Assembly: GCA_016787085.1 (NCBI GenBank)
Contig: JAEUVJ010000070.1
Location: 34,729 to 98,728, forward strand
Direction: 5' to 3'
DNA length: 64,000 bases
Source: Chitinophagaceae bacterium
GTDB taxonomy: Bacteria; Bacteroidota; Bacteroidia; Chitinophagales; Chitinophagaceae
Below, one piece after another: positions 53,361-62,739 of this stretch. How positions within the stretch are numbered: position 1 is the first letter of the stretch; each line of letters starts with the position of its first letter. Position numbers and translations under genes: made by a program. The notes beneath the pieces are model-generated. The model was not told where the DNA came from, did not search any database, and saw only the letters and a list, made by a program, of their open reading frames with translations.

Positions 53361-56300
53361 ATGAGAAGAGTACCGCAGCTTATGAAACAGATAAAAACAC
53401 TGATCATTGTATTCAGCTTACTGACTGGCTGGCTGGAAGGGTTTTCACAAAACCTTTCCAACCGGGGCCGGGATTTTTGGGTGGGATACGGGCATCACCA
53501 GTTCATGGAACCGGGAGGTAATAACAGCCAGGAAATGGTTCTGTACCTGAGTGCCGAGCAACCAGCAAATGTTACGGTAACTATTGAAGGAACAGCATGG
53601 GTAAGGAATTACAGTATCCCGGCTAACACCGTGATCGCATCAGAGTATATTCCCAAAGCAGGGGCTATTGATGCCAGGCTGATATCAGTTCCTTGTAGCT
53701 TCGTTCCACCCGGCACTCCTTGTGGTGGTGAGGGAACATTTACCAATAAAGGCATTCACATTGTAAGTGATGTACCCATTGTGGCGTATGCACACATATT
53801 CGGCAGTGCTTCTTCAGGTGCCACTATGCTGATGCCGGTAGAAACATGGGGCTATGCTTATACTTCCATTAATAGTATTCAGAATTATGCGGCCAATTGT
53901 TTTTCCTGGGTATACGCTATTGCACAGAATGACAATACGGTGATCGAAGTAACTCCTTCTGTAGTTACAAGAGCAGGCAGGCCCGCAAATACTTCTTTCA
54001 CTGTTACACTTAACCGGGGAGAAATATACCAGACCATGGCCGGGCCTGAGGCAGGAAGCAACAAGCCGGAAATGACAGGTACCCGTATCAGGTCAATTGC
54101 CAATGCAGCGGGCGAGTGTTACCCGATCGCTGTTTTCTCAGGCAGTAGCCGTACTACCAATCCGGCATCTTGCGGAAGTGGCGGTGGGGATAATGATAAC
54201 CAGCAGTGTTTCCCTTCCATTGCATGGGGCAAAAGATACCTGACGGCGCCTACTTCAAATTCCAACACGGCTTCGTCGCCAATGACAAACTCCTACAAGA
54301 TCGCTGTAAAAGATCCGACAACAGTGGTGAGAAGAAATGGAGTGCAGTTGCCACTAGGGTCATTGATAAATAACAGCTATTATCGTTTTGAGTCCAGTAC
54401 AGCCGATTATATTGAGGCGGATAAGCCGGTAATGGTTGCCCAGTTCATGACAGGAGGATCGGCCTGCCAGGGCGGAGGGGGCGTTGGTGACCCGGAAATG
54501 ATGTACATAAGCCCCATTGAGCAGGGTATTAAGCGTATCGGGTTCTATCGTAATAACCGGGAGGCCATAACGGTCAATTATCTTACCCTTATTATTCCAA
54601 CAAATGGTGTTCCATCACTTCGTATAGATGGCAGCCCTGCTTTTGATCACTCATATCCGCATCCTCAGTTACCCGGATATACAGTTGTCGTCAAACGATG
54701 GAGTTCTGCACAGGCACAAGCAATAGCATATAGCGATTCTTCATTTACAGCTATTACATACGGTTTAGGCAGTGTTGAAAGCTATGGATACAATGCAGGC
54801 ACGCATATCAATAACTTAAGTGCGATAAGTTCTATCCAGAATATGCTGGATGCAACTACCCCGGAGCACCCTTTTACCTGTACCAACACACCGGTCCGCT
54901 TATCTGTTCTGATCGCTTACCAACCATCAAGAATAGATTGGCTGCTTAGTCAAATGGGGGCTGTCCTTACACCTAACACAGATGTAATTGATAATGCACC
55001 TGTATCGGCAGGTCTGGTGGTCGTCAATGGAATTGTTTATTACAAGTACACTCTTCCGGGAACTTACATGTTTAATGTTGCGGATACTTTTGATCTTCCC
55101 ATAAATGGATATCACTCTACCATTGAGAATTGTTATAACCGGGAGCGATTGGCAACCCAGGTGATCGTAAGACAAAAACCACTGGCTGATTTCACTTTTA
55201 CCCATACCGGCTGTACGCTCGATACAGTGTATTTCAGCGGTACGGGTACTACCAGCAATAGTTTTACCATCCGCGATTTCAACTGGACATTCCCGGGGCC
55301 GGTAGCCGCTACCGGCCAGTATGTGAACCGGGTATTACCACCGGGTACGCATTCTATTAACCTGTCCGTTGTATCCAATGAAGGCTGTGCCAGTGATACA
55401 GTCAAACAAATAACTATTTATGACAAACCACCTTCAGAATTCCAGGTGCTGCCGCTGTCGGTTTGCGAAGGATCGGCCTTTACGATCACCGATACATCAT
55501 CCGCTACCATTGCCGTCAACAACTGGTACTGGGATTTTGGCAACAGCGTTACACAAAATGTAACGACCGGGCCGTCGGTCACCTATACCTACCCTGCGCC
55601 CGGCACTTATACTATCAGGCATGCATCCCGCTCCAGCGCTACCTGTGTGAGTGATACGGCACAGAGAACAGTGACGGTATATGCCAAACCCTTTGTATCG
55701 TTTACCAATAATGCTTCCGGTTGCTTAGATGTGAATGGTCTTGTTCAGTTCACCGGTATTGCCACTTCACCTGACGGGCAGGCTTTCACCAGCTATGCCT
55801 GGAATTTCAATGACCCCAATGCGAATGCAGGCAACCCGAATACATCTGCGGTGCAGAACCCGACGCATATTTTCCAGCAGGGAACATATAATATCAATTT
55901 CAGCGCCACGACAGCCAATGGCTGTACAAAGGATACCACGATCACCGTCACCTTTAACCTGAAACCGCTGATCGCATTCCCGGCATTGAACCCGGTGTGT
56001 GAGAATGTGGCCGGAACGGTTTCTGTAGCGTCAGCCACGGTTACCAATGGCGTTCCGGGTACAGGCGTTTACAAAGGGCCGTCAACAAACGCTGCAGGTA
56101 ATTTCACACCTGCTACCGCAGGGCCGGGTACGCATACGATCTGGTATGTATTCACTACTTCTGCCGGTTGTGCCGATTCATTGTCACAAACCATTTTAGT
56201 ACACGCCAAACCACGTCCCAATTTCACTTTCCCCAATAATGGTTGCCTTCCGGTGAATGGCCAGGTGCAATTCACCAATACCAGTACTATTGCGGATGCA

Positions 56301-59300
56301 CAAACGATGACATGGCTATGGAACTTCAATGATCCCAATGCCAATGCAGGTAACCCGAATACATCCACGGCGCTGAACCCTACGCATAATTTCTTAGAAG
56401 GAACCTATACGATCAACCTGCAGGCCACGTCTTCGAATGGCTGCGTGAAGGATACGAGTATCATGGCTACCTTCAGCCTGACGCCTTTGCTCAATTACCC
56501 TGCATTGAATGCGGTGTGTGAGAATGCTGCGGCATTATCCATTGCATCAGCCACCGTTACCAATGGCGCTACGGGTACAGGTGTATATAGCGGACCGGGT
56601 ACTAATGCGGCAGGCCAGTTCAACCCCGCGGCTGCAGGTCCCGGCAATCATACTATTACTTATACCTTTACTACGACCGGTGGTTGTGTGCAACCCATTA
56701 CGCAGACGATACAGGTGCATGCCAAACCAAGGCCCAATTTTACATTACCTCCGGGTGGATGCTTACCGGCAAACGGCCAGGTACAGTTCATCAATACCAG
56801 CACTATTGCCGATGCTCAAACGATGACATGGTTATGGAACTTCGGCGATCCCAATGCAAATGCGGGTAACCCGAATACATCTACGGTGCTGAGCCCGACG
56901 CATAACTATGGTGAAGGCACCTATAACATCAACCTGCAGGCTACTTCTTCCAACGGCTGTGTGAAAGACACTACGATCATCGGAAACTTTGCCGTCACAC
57001 CGGTATTGAACTATCCTGCTTTGAATGCAGTGTGTGAGAATGCAGCTACGCTGTCGGTAGCGACGGCTACGGTAACAAATGGTGTTACGGGTACAGGTGT
57101 ATATAGCGGACCGGGTACAAATGCTGCGGGTCAGTTCAACCCTGCCGTGGCAGGTCCGGGTAATCATACCATTACTTACACCTATACGACCAATGGTGGT
57201 TGTGTACAACCTATTACGCAAACTATACAAGTGCACGCAAGGCCAAGGCCGGCTTTCACTTTCCCGACAGGGGCTTGCTTGCCTGCAACAGGACTGGCGC
57301 AATTCACCAATACCACAACCATTGCAGATGCGCAAACGATGACATGGGTCTGGAACTTCAACGATCCGAATGCCAATGCGGGCAATCCCAATACATCCAT
57401 TTTGCAAAATCCGACGCATAATTTTGGTGAAGGCACATTCCCGGTCAATCTGAGTGTGACCTCTTCCAACGGCTGTGTGAAGGACACGACTATCAATGCC
57501 ACTTTTGCCGTGACACCGGCATTGAATTATCCTGCATTGAATGCCGTGTGTGAAAGCGCCAATACTTTATCTGTAGCTACAGCCAATGTAACCAATGGCA
57601 TAGCCGGAACGGGAGTATATAGCGGGCCGGGTACCAATACGGCGGGTCAGTTCAATCCGGCTGCTGCAGGGTATGGCAATCATACCATCACTTATACATT
57701 TACATCCAATGGTGGTTGTTCTCAAACCACTACAAGTAACATACTGGTGCATGCAAGACCGAGAACCAATTTCACTTTCCCGGCAGGGGCTTGCTTGCCT
57801 GCAACTGGTTTGGCACAATTCACGAATGCTACCACTATTCCGGATGCACAAACAATGACATGGCTCTGGAACTTCAATGACCCGAATGCCAATGCAGGGA
57901 ATCCGAATACATCTACTGCTCAAAACCCAACACATAATTTCGGCGAAGGCACATTCCCCGTTAACCTGAGTGTGACCTCTTCTAATGGCTGTGTAAAGGA
58001 TACTACCATCAATGCCACTTTTGCAGTGACACCGGTAGTAGTATTCCCGCCATTGACCAATGTATGCCAGAACCCCGGTGCGGCGCCAACCTCTGTTGCG
58101 TTGGCTTCTGTTACCAATGGAATAAGCGGTACAGGTGTGTATAGCGGACCCGGTACCAATGCGGCAGGTTTGTTTGATCCGAATATTGCTGGTCCCGGTG
58201 TACATACTATCACTTATACATTTACTACCAATGGCGGTTGTACGCAATCAGCTACCGGTTCAATAGAAGTGTATCCAAGACCACAGGCTTCATTTACGGT
58301 CACACCGGATATCTGTCTGAACCAGGCAGCAACGATAACCAGTACATCCACCATTCCAACAGGTACGATCGCAGCATGGAACTGGAACCTTGGCAATGGC
58401 AATAACCCTTCTTATACTAATGGCAATCCATTCACGGTTTCTTATCCGTCGGCTATACCTTATACTGTACAATTGGTGGCGGTGAGCGACAGGGGATGTT
58501 TCAGCAGTCCTGTCACACAAACGATAAGTGTGCATCCGCTGCCGGTGGCTGATTTTGCAGTGCCCACCAGGATATGTATGCCCGGTGGTGCAGCATTGTT
58601 CAACAATCAATCTACTGTGCCGGATAACTCAGCCATGACTTATGCATGGAGTTTTGGTGATGGAGGAACATCAACAACCGCAAACCCCTCTCATGTATAT
58701 GGGGCTATTGGTTCCTATAACGTAACGCTGACAGCTACTTCCGCATTCGGTTGTACGAATACCAGTGCACCGAAGGTGGTCAGTGATTTTTATGATAAAC
58801 CTATCGCATCGTTCACCGTAACACCAGCAGAGATCTGCCAGGGAACCAATATTGCGATCAGCGAGAACAGTTCTGCACCTAACAGCAGCATTCAAGGATG
58901 GAGCTGGAATTTTGGTGACGGATCGGCTCTTGCCAGCGGGCAAAATCCTGTCAAACAGTTCCCGAACCCTGGCAACTACACTATCAATCTCACTGTAACG
59001 AATGCAGCAGGATGTGTATCGGATCCTTACCCGCAAACGGTGAGGGTTCACCTGCAACCGGTGATTGATGCAGGCCGTTCGTTTGTGGTGCCACAGGGAA
59101 CACAGATACAATTTGAAGCAACAGCCAATTCATCTACGCTGGTATTTAACTGGTCGCCGCCATCAGGACTCAATGATGCAACGGCATTGAAGCCGGTATT
59201 GACGGCTACGGCCGATGAAACCTATACATTAACAGCCATCGGGGATTTTGGCTGTACCGCCACCGATTTCATGACGGTCAAAATACTGAAACCGGTAACA

Positions 59301-59555
59301 GTGCCGAATGTGTTTTCACCGAACAATGATGGCATACATGATACCTGGCTGATCCCGAATCTTACCGACTATCCCGGTTGCACTGTGGAAGTATTCAACC
59401 GGTATGGGCAAAAGGTATTTCACTCCGCAGGGTATGGCACGCCATGGAACGGTACGTATAATGGAAAAGGTGTTCCTGTCGGAACCTACTATTATGTTAT
59501 AAAACTGGAGAACGGATTCAAACCGGTGACCGGTTCGGTTACTGTTCTGAAATAA
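53361..59555 (+). CDS. Giant T9SS type B surface adhesin with PKD repeats (2064 aa)
   Basis: A signal peptide (to about residue 30) is followed by an IgGFc-binding-like domain (about 32-500; FWVGYGHHQF...MVLYLSAEQPANVTV), clearly paralogous to that of the upstream protein. PKD-like domains follow, with five tandem copies of a 172-residue unit (about 775-1635; TMTWLWNFNDPNANAGNPNTS, then VCENAATLSVA, GTGVYSGPGTNAAGQF). More PKD units (WSFGDGG, WNFGDGS) lead to a type B gliding-associated sorting domain (VPNVFSPNNDGIHDTW...VGTYYYVIKLENG). An alternative start at 53382 gives an equally good signal peptide. The PorP/SprF gene follows 47 bp on. Confidence 0.93.
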   Translation: MRRVPQLMKQIKTLIIVFSLLTGWLEGFSQNLSNRGRDFWVGYGHHQFMEPGGNNSQEMVLYLSAEQPANVTVTIEGTAWVRNYSIPANTVIASEYIPKAGAIDARLISVPCSFVPPGTPCGGEGTFTNKGIHIVSDVPIVAYAHIFGSASSGATMLMPVETWGYAYTSINSIQNYAANCFSWVYAIAQNDNTVIEVTPSVVTRAGRPANTSFTVTLNRGEIYQTMAGPEAGSNKPEMTGTRIRSIANAAGECYPIAVFSGSSRTTNPASCGSGGGDNDNQQCFPSIAWGKRYLTAPTSNSNTASSPMTNSYKIAVKDPTTVVRRNGVQLPLGSLINNSYYRFESSTADYIEADKPVMVAQFMTGGSACQGGGGVGDPEMMYISPIEQGIKRIGFYRNNREAITVNYLTLIIPTNGVPSLRIDGSPAFDHSYPHPQLPGYTVVVKRWSSAQAQAIAYSDSSFTAITYGLGSVESYGYNAGTHINNLSAISSIQNMLDATTPEHPFTCTNTPVRLSVLIAYQPSRIDWLLSQMGAVLTPNTDVIDNAPVSAGLVVVNGIVYYKYTLPGTYMFNVADTFDLPINGYHSTIENCYNRERLATQVIVRQKPLADFTFTHTGCTLDTVYFSGTGTTSNSFTIRDFNWTFPGPVAATGQYVNRVLPPGTHSINLSVVSNEGCASDTVKQITIYDKPPSEFQVLPLSVCEGSAFTITDTSSATIAVNNWYWDFGNSVTQNVTTGPSVTYTYPAPGTYTIRHASRSSATCVSDTAQRTVTVYAKPFVSFTNNASGCLDVNGLVQFTGIATSPDGQAFTSYAWNFNDPNANAGNPNTSAVQNPTHIFQQGTYNINFSATTANGCTKDTTITVTFNLKPLIAFPALNPVCENVAGTVSVASATVTNGVPGTGVYKGPSTNAAGNFTPATAGPGTHTIWYVFTTSAGCADSLSQTILVHAKPRPNFTFPNNGCLPVNGQVQFTNTSTIADAQTMTWLWNFNDPNANAGNPNTSTALNPTHNFLEGTYTINLQATSSNGCVKDTSIMATFSLTPLLNYPALNAVCENAAALSIASATVTNGATGTGVYSGPGTNAAGQFNPAAAGPGNHTITYTFTTTGGCVQPITQTIQVHAKPRPNFTLPPGGCLPANGQVQFINTSTIADAQTMTWLWNFGDPNANAGNPNTSTVLSPTHNYGEGTYNINLQATSSNGCVKDTTIIGNFAVTPVLNYPALNAVCENAATLSVATATVTNGVTGTGVYSGPGTNAAGQFNPAVAGPGNHTITYTYTTNGGCVQPITQTIQVHARPRPAFTFPTGACLPATGLAQFTNTTTIADAQTMTWVWNFNDPNANAGNPNTSILQNPTHNFGEGTFPVNLSVTSSNGCVKDTTINATFAVTPALNYPALNAVCESANTLSVATANVTNGIAGTGVYSGPGTNTAGQFNPAAAGYGNHTITYTFTSNGGCSQTTTSNILVHARPRTNFTFPAGACLPATGLAQFTNATTIPDAQTMTWLWNFNDPNANAGNPNTSTAQNPTHNFGEGTFPVNLSVTSSNGCVKDTTINATFAVTPVVVFPPLTNVCQNPGAAPTSVALASVTNGISGTGVYSGPGTNAAGLFDPNIAGPGVHTITYTFTTNGGCTQSATGSIEVYPRPQASFTVTPDICLNQAATITSTSTIPTGTIAAWNWNLGNGNNPSYTNGNPFTVSYPSAIPYTVQLVAVSDRGCFSSPVTQTISVHPLPVADFAVPTRICMPGGAALFNNQSTVPDNSAMTYAWSFGDGGTSTTANPSHVYGAIGSYNVTLTATSAFGCTNTSAPKVVSDFYDKPIASFTVTPAEICQGTNIAISENSSAPNSSIQGWSWNFGDGSALASGQNPVKQFPNPGNYTINLTVTNAAGCVSDPYPQTVRVHLQPVIDAGRSFVVPQGTQIQFEATANSSTLVFNWSPPSGLNDATALKPVLTATADETYTLTAIGDFGCTATDFMTVKILKPVTVPNVFSPNNDGIHDTWLIPNLTDYPGCTVEVFNRYGQKVFHSAGYGTPWNGTYNGKGVPVGTYYYVIKLENGFKPVTGSVTVLK
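55679..58272 (+). repeat. Five tandem 516-523-bp coding repeats
   Basis: Unit starts (GCCAAACC/GCAAGACC-type) are at about 55679, 56202, 56718, 57234 and 57751, with the next boundary at 58272. Copies 2 to 5 are highly alike at DNA level; for example AACTTCAATGATCCCAATGC-type stretches recur almost unchanged. Confidence 0.9.
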
Positions 59556-59602
59556 GTAAATAAAGAATGAGAGAAACTTTTTTGCATACAAAAACTACTA
59601 CG

Positions 59603-60607
59603 ATGAGAAATTTTTTCAAAGCTTCCTGCCTGCTGCTGACTATGTGTGTTGCCGGTGCAGTGAAAGGGCAGGTGGACCCGCATTTTTCGCAGTACTATGT
59701 CTATCCTGCGTGGCTGAACCCGGCTCTGACAGGCGCCTTCGACGGTGAATACAGGGTGTCGGGAGTTTATCGTAATCAATGGGGAAATATCAGCAGCCCG
59801 TTCTCTACGCCGGGTGTTTCGCTGGATTTCACTACGGATAAGAATATCAATTTTGGCGGCAGTGTACTGAGGCAAACGGCAGGCAACGGTGGTTACAGTT
59901 ATATGACGGCTTATGGTAACGTTGCCTATACCGGTGCAAGATTTGGCCCCAATCAGACAAAGCGTTTGGTATTCGGCATACAGGCAGGGATGATACAAAG
60001 AAGGTTTGATCGCAGTAAGATGACCTTCGGCGACCAATGGAACCCGATCACCGGTTACAATCCAAACTCCTCTTCGATGGATAATTTGTCAAGGACTTCT
60101 GCTTCTGCATTTGATGCGGGAGCCGGGGTGATGTATTTTGATGCGGAACCTGGAAAAAAATCGAATCTCTTCTTAGGGTTCTCGGTTTCTCATCTTACCC
60201 GGCCGGAAGATAAATTCAGTGGCACCGGCGATGCAAAGATCCCGATGCGTTTTACCGGTCATGCCGGTATGCGGTTCACCTTGTCAGATGTATTCAGTCT
60301 TACGCCCAATATTTTGTATTTAAAGCAGGGAAGTGCACAGGAAAAAATGGTAGGAGCTTATGCAACATATAAAGCGGCGCCGGGTGTGGATGTGATGCTG
60401 GGCGCCAACTACCGGTTTGAAGATGCGGTTTCACCTTTCTTAGGTTTTACTTACAAGAATATGGTGATCGGCGCCAGTTATGATGTCAACACTTCTGACC
60501 TGGGCAAACTGGCTAACGGCTCTAACAGTTTTGAGATATCGCTTTCGTTCATTGGGAAAAAAGCGACCAAAACACCCGAGATCGAATTTGTTTGTCCAAG
60601 ATTATAA
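59603..60607 (+). CDS. PorP/SprF-family T9SS outer-membrane protein (334 aa)
   Basis: A signal peptide (about 1-22) is followed by the family opening VDPHFSQYYVYPAWLNPALTGAFDG and barrel-like strands (YRNQWGNI, FGGSVLRQTAGNGG, MLGANYRFEDAVSPFLGFTYKNMVIGASYDVN). PorP/SprF proteins help to secrete or anchor type B cargo; in Flavobacterium johnsoniae SprF is needed for the adhesin SprB. Its place 47 bp after two type B cargo genes points to that role here. The ATG at 59603 is preferred to 59567 because it begins the signal peptide. Confidence 0.92.
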   Translation: MRNFFKASCLLLTMCVAGAVKGQVDPHFSQYYVYPAWLNPALTGAFDGEYRVSGVYRNQWGNISSPFSTPGVSLDFTTDKNINFGGSVLRQTAGNGGYSYMTAYGNVAYTGARFGPNQTKRLVFGIQAGMIQRRFDRSKMTFGDQWNPITGYNPNSSSMDNLSRTSASAFDAGAGVMYFDAEPGKKSNLFLGFSVSHLTRPEDKFSGTGDAKIPMRFTGHAGMRFTLSDVFSLTPNILYLKQGSAQEKMVGAYATYKAAPGVDVMLGANYRFEDAVSPFLGFTYKNMVIGASYDVNTSDLGKLANGSNSFEISLSFIGKKATKTPEIEFVCPRL

Positions 60608-60639
60608 AACACCACTATCAAACACTAACATCATTCGGA

Positions 60640-62616
60640 ATGAAAAGAATATTCTTCACTATTGTTGCTGTATCGCTGGCGTTTTCGCTGCATGCACAAT
60701 TTGTGTACGACTACCTGAAGGCGGCCGATAATTATTACCAAAAGGGTGATTATTTTTCTGCTGCCCAGTATTATGAAAAATATTTCGGTAGTGATAAAGC
60801 AAAGGATAAACCGGAGTTCAACCCGTATTCGCCGCAGGCAGGGAATAAGAAAAAGGTAACGGCTGTTACCAGTAAAGAGCAGGCTACCTGGCACCTGGCA
60901 GAAAGCTACCGGCATTTGAATTATCCCGAAAAGGCGGCGCCTTATTACCAACAGGCGATGGAGATGGATAAATCCAAATTCCCGCTGGCAGGTTACCGTT
61001 ATGCTACCATGCTGAGGGCACTGGGAAAGTATGAAGAATCAGAAACAGCTTTTAAAACATTCCTGGGCGAATACACAACCGATGATGAATACAGGAAGGG
61101 AGCAGAAAGGGAAATAAAGAACCTGCAGTTCATACAGGTGCAATTGAAAAAGAAGGACCTGAAATATTATACTGTGAACAAGGCCCCGGCGCAATTGAAT
61201 ACCACCGGCGCCAGTTATGCACCGGCATGGCTGAATGCAAGCACCTTGTTGTTTACCTCTACAAGGCCCGAAGACACAACGGCTAAATCAAAAGTGTATA
61301 CTAACCGTGTTTACCAGGCGGTTTATTCAGATGGTTCATTATCGCAGATACAAAAAGCGAAGATGCCGCAGGGAAAAGATATGCACCAGGGTGTGGTAAG
61401 CGTTACTCCGGATGGCAATACCATTTTCCTCACAAGGTGGACTTTTAGCGGTAATAAGAAAACATCAGCTATTTATTCCAGCAGCAAAACAGGAGATGGA
61501 TGGAGCGACCCCGTTATGCTGGATGCTTCTATCAATGCAGCAGGGGTTAATACGCAACAACCTTTTGTAACACCCAACGGGAAATATTTATTGTTTGCCA
61601 GCGACCGTAGTGGTGGCCAGGGTGGATTTGATATCTGGTATGCACCATTGGAAAGCGGGAAACCCGGAACACCTGTGAATATGGGTGCTTCCATCAATAC
61701 GTCACTGGATGAACAGGCGCCTTCTTATCATGAAGCGTCAAGATCGTTGGTATTTTCCAGCAACGGAAAAGTGGGTATGGGTGGTTATGATTTTTTCTAC
61801 AGTAAAGGAAGCATAGGGAGTTTTGCAGAGCCGGTCAACTTTGGTTACCCGGTGAACTCTGTAAAAGATGATATTTATTTTACCAGCCGCGGCGGCGCAA
61901 AGAATATTCTGGAAGAAGTGATGTTGAGCTCTGATCGTGAAGCGGCCTGTTGCCTTGAATTGTTTTACCTGAAGAAAATAAGACCACTGAAACAGATCAG
62001 CGGACGCATTGTATCCTGTGACCCTGCCAAACCATTGACAGGCGCTACGGTTTCCGTTACGGATGTGGCTACAGGAAAGACAGTGCATAGCACAACAGTA
62101 GGCGCCGATGGCGGTTATTCTTTTACACTGGAAGATTATATGCCTGTGAAAATAAAAGCCGATGCAACCGGTTTTGTCACTAATACAACAGATGCCAATG
62201 GCCCGGCTGACATGGAAGAAGAGAAGTTCGGCTATCCCGATCTTTGCCTGCAGCCCGAAGCGCCACAGGTGAATGAAACATTCGTGATCGAGAATGTATA
62301 TTATGATTTCAACAAATCAAAACTGAAACCTGAGTCGTTCCCGGCATTGGATGAGGTAGTGAGAATGCTGAATACCTACCCGTCTATGATCGTAGAGATC
62401 GGCGCCCATACGGATAACATTGGTTCCGATAGCTATAACCAGAAATTGTCTGAAGCCAGGGCGAAGAGTGTGGTGGTTTACCTGATCGAAAAAGGTATTG
62501 ATGAGAGCAGACTGAAAGCAAAAGGTTATGGCGAGTCCACACCGATCGAATCTAATAAGACATCTGACGGAAGGGATAAGAACAGGAGAACGGAATTCAA
62601 GGTATTGGAGAATTGA
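60640..62616 (+). CDS. PorE-like TPR/beta-propeller/OmpA protein (658 aa)
   Basis: A signal peptide (about 1-19) is followed by TPR helices (about 20-150; YYQKGDYFSAAQYYEKYF), a WD40-like PD40 propeller (about 185-440; LFTSTRPEDTTA, LLFASDRSGGQGGFDIW, VFSSNGKVGMGGYDFF), a CNA-B/carboxypeptidase-regulatory domain (about 455-530) and an OmpA domain (about 550-658; YYDFNKSKLKPES, EIGAHTDNIGSD, NRRTEF) for peptidoglycan binding. This order matches PorE of Porphyromonas gingivalis, which links the T9SS to the cell wall. The start at 60640 avoids overlap with the PorP gene. It sits between two PorP/SprF genes. Confidence 0.92.
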   Translation: MKRIFFTIVAVSLAFSLHAQFVYDYLKAADNYYQKGDYFSAAQYYEKYFGSDKAKDKPEFNPYSPQAGNKKKVTAVTSKEQATWHLAESYRHLNYPEKAAPYYQQAMEMDKSKFPLAGYRYATMLRALGKYEESETAFKTFLGEYTTDDEYRKGAEREIKNLQFIQVQLKKKDLKYYTVNKAPAQLNTTGASYAPAWLNASTLLFTSTRPEDTTAKSKVYTNRVYQAVYSDGSLSQIQKAKMPQGKDMHQGVVSVTPDGNTIFLTRWTFSGNKKTSAIYSSSKTGDGWSDPVMLDASINAAGVNTQQPFVTPNGKYLLFASDRSGGQGGFDIWYAPLESGKPGTPVNMGASINTSLDEQAPSYHEASRSLVFSSNGKVGMGGYDFFYSKGSIGSFAEPVNFGYPVNSVKDDIYFTSRGGAKNILEEVMLSSDREAACCLELFYLKKIRPLKQISGRIVSCDPAKPLTGATVSVTDVATGKTVHSTTVGADGGYSFTLEDYMPVKIKADATGFVTNTTDANGPADMEEEKFGYPDLCLQPEAPQVNETFVIENVYYDFNKSKLKPESFPALDEVVRMLNTYPSMIVEIGAHTDNIGSDSYNQKLSEARAKSVVVYLIEKGIDESRLKAKGYGESTPIESNKTSDGRDKNRRTEFKVLEN

Positions 62617-62739
62617 TAAAGCAGTTAATCAGGTGATTGGTTTATTAGTTAAGTGGAAGCGTAGCGTCATTATTTGTCCTGATCAACCGGGTAACCAACG
62701 ACACCCCGTTTTAAGATCCGTGTACTGAAAACAACAAAT

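Noticed and set aside
44996..58272. Possible CRISPR array or mobile element because of dense repetition
   Set aside because: Units are hundreds of bases long, in frame and encode Ig, beta-helix and PKD folds; no short direct repeats with unique spacers and no transposase or cas gene are present.
55793..58402. Several minus-strand frames of 80-226 codons across the 516-bp repeats
   Set aside because: They recur with the repeat period and reflect the antisense of the PKD units, not genes.
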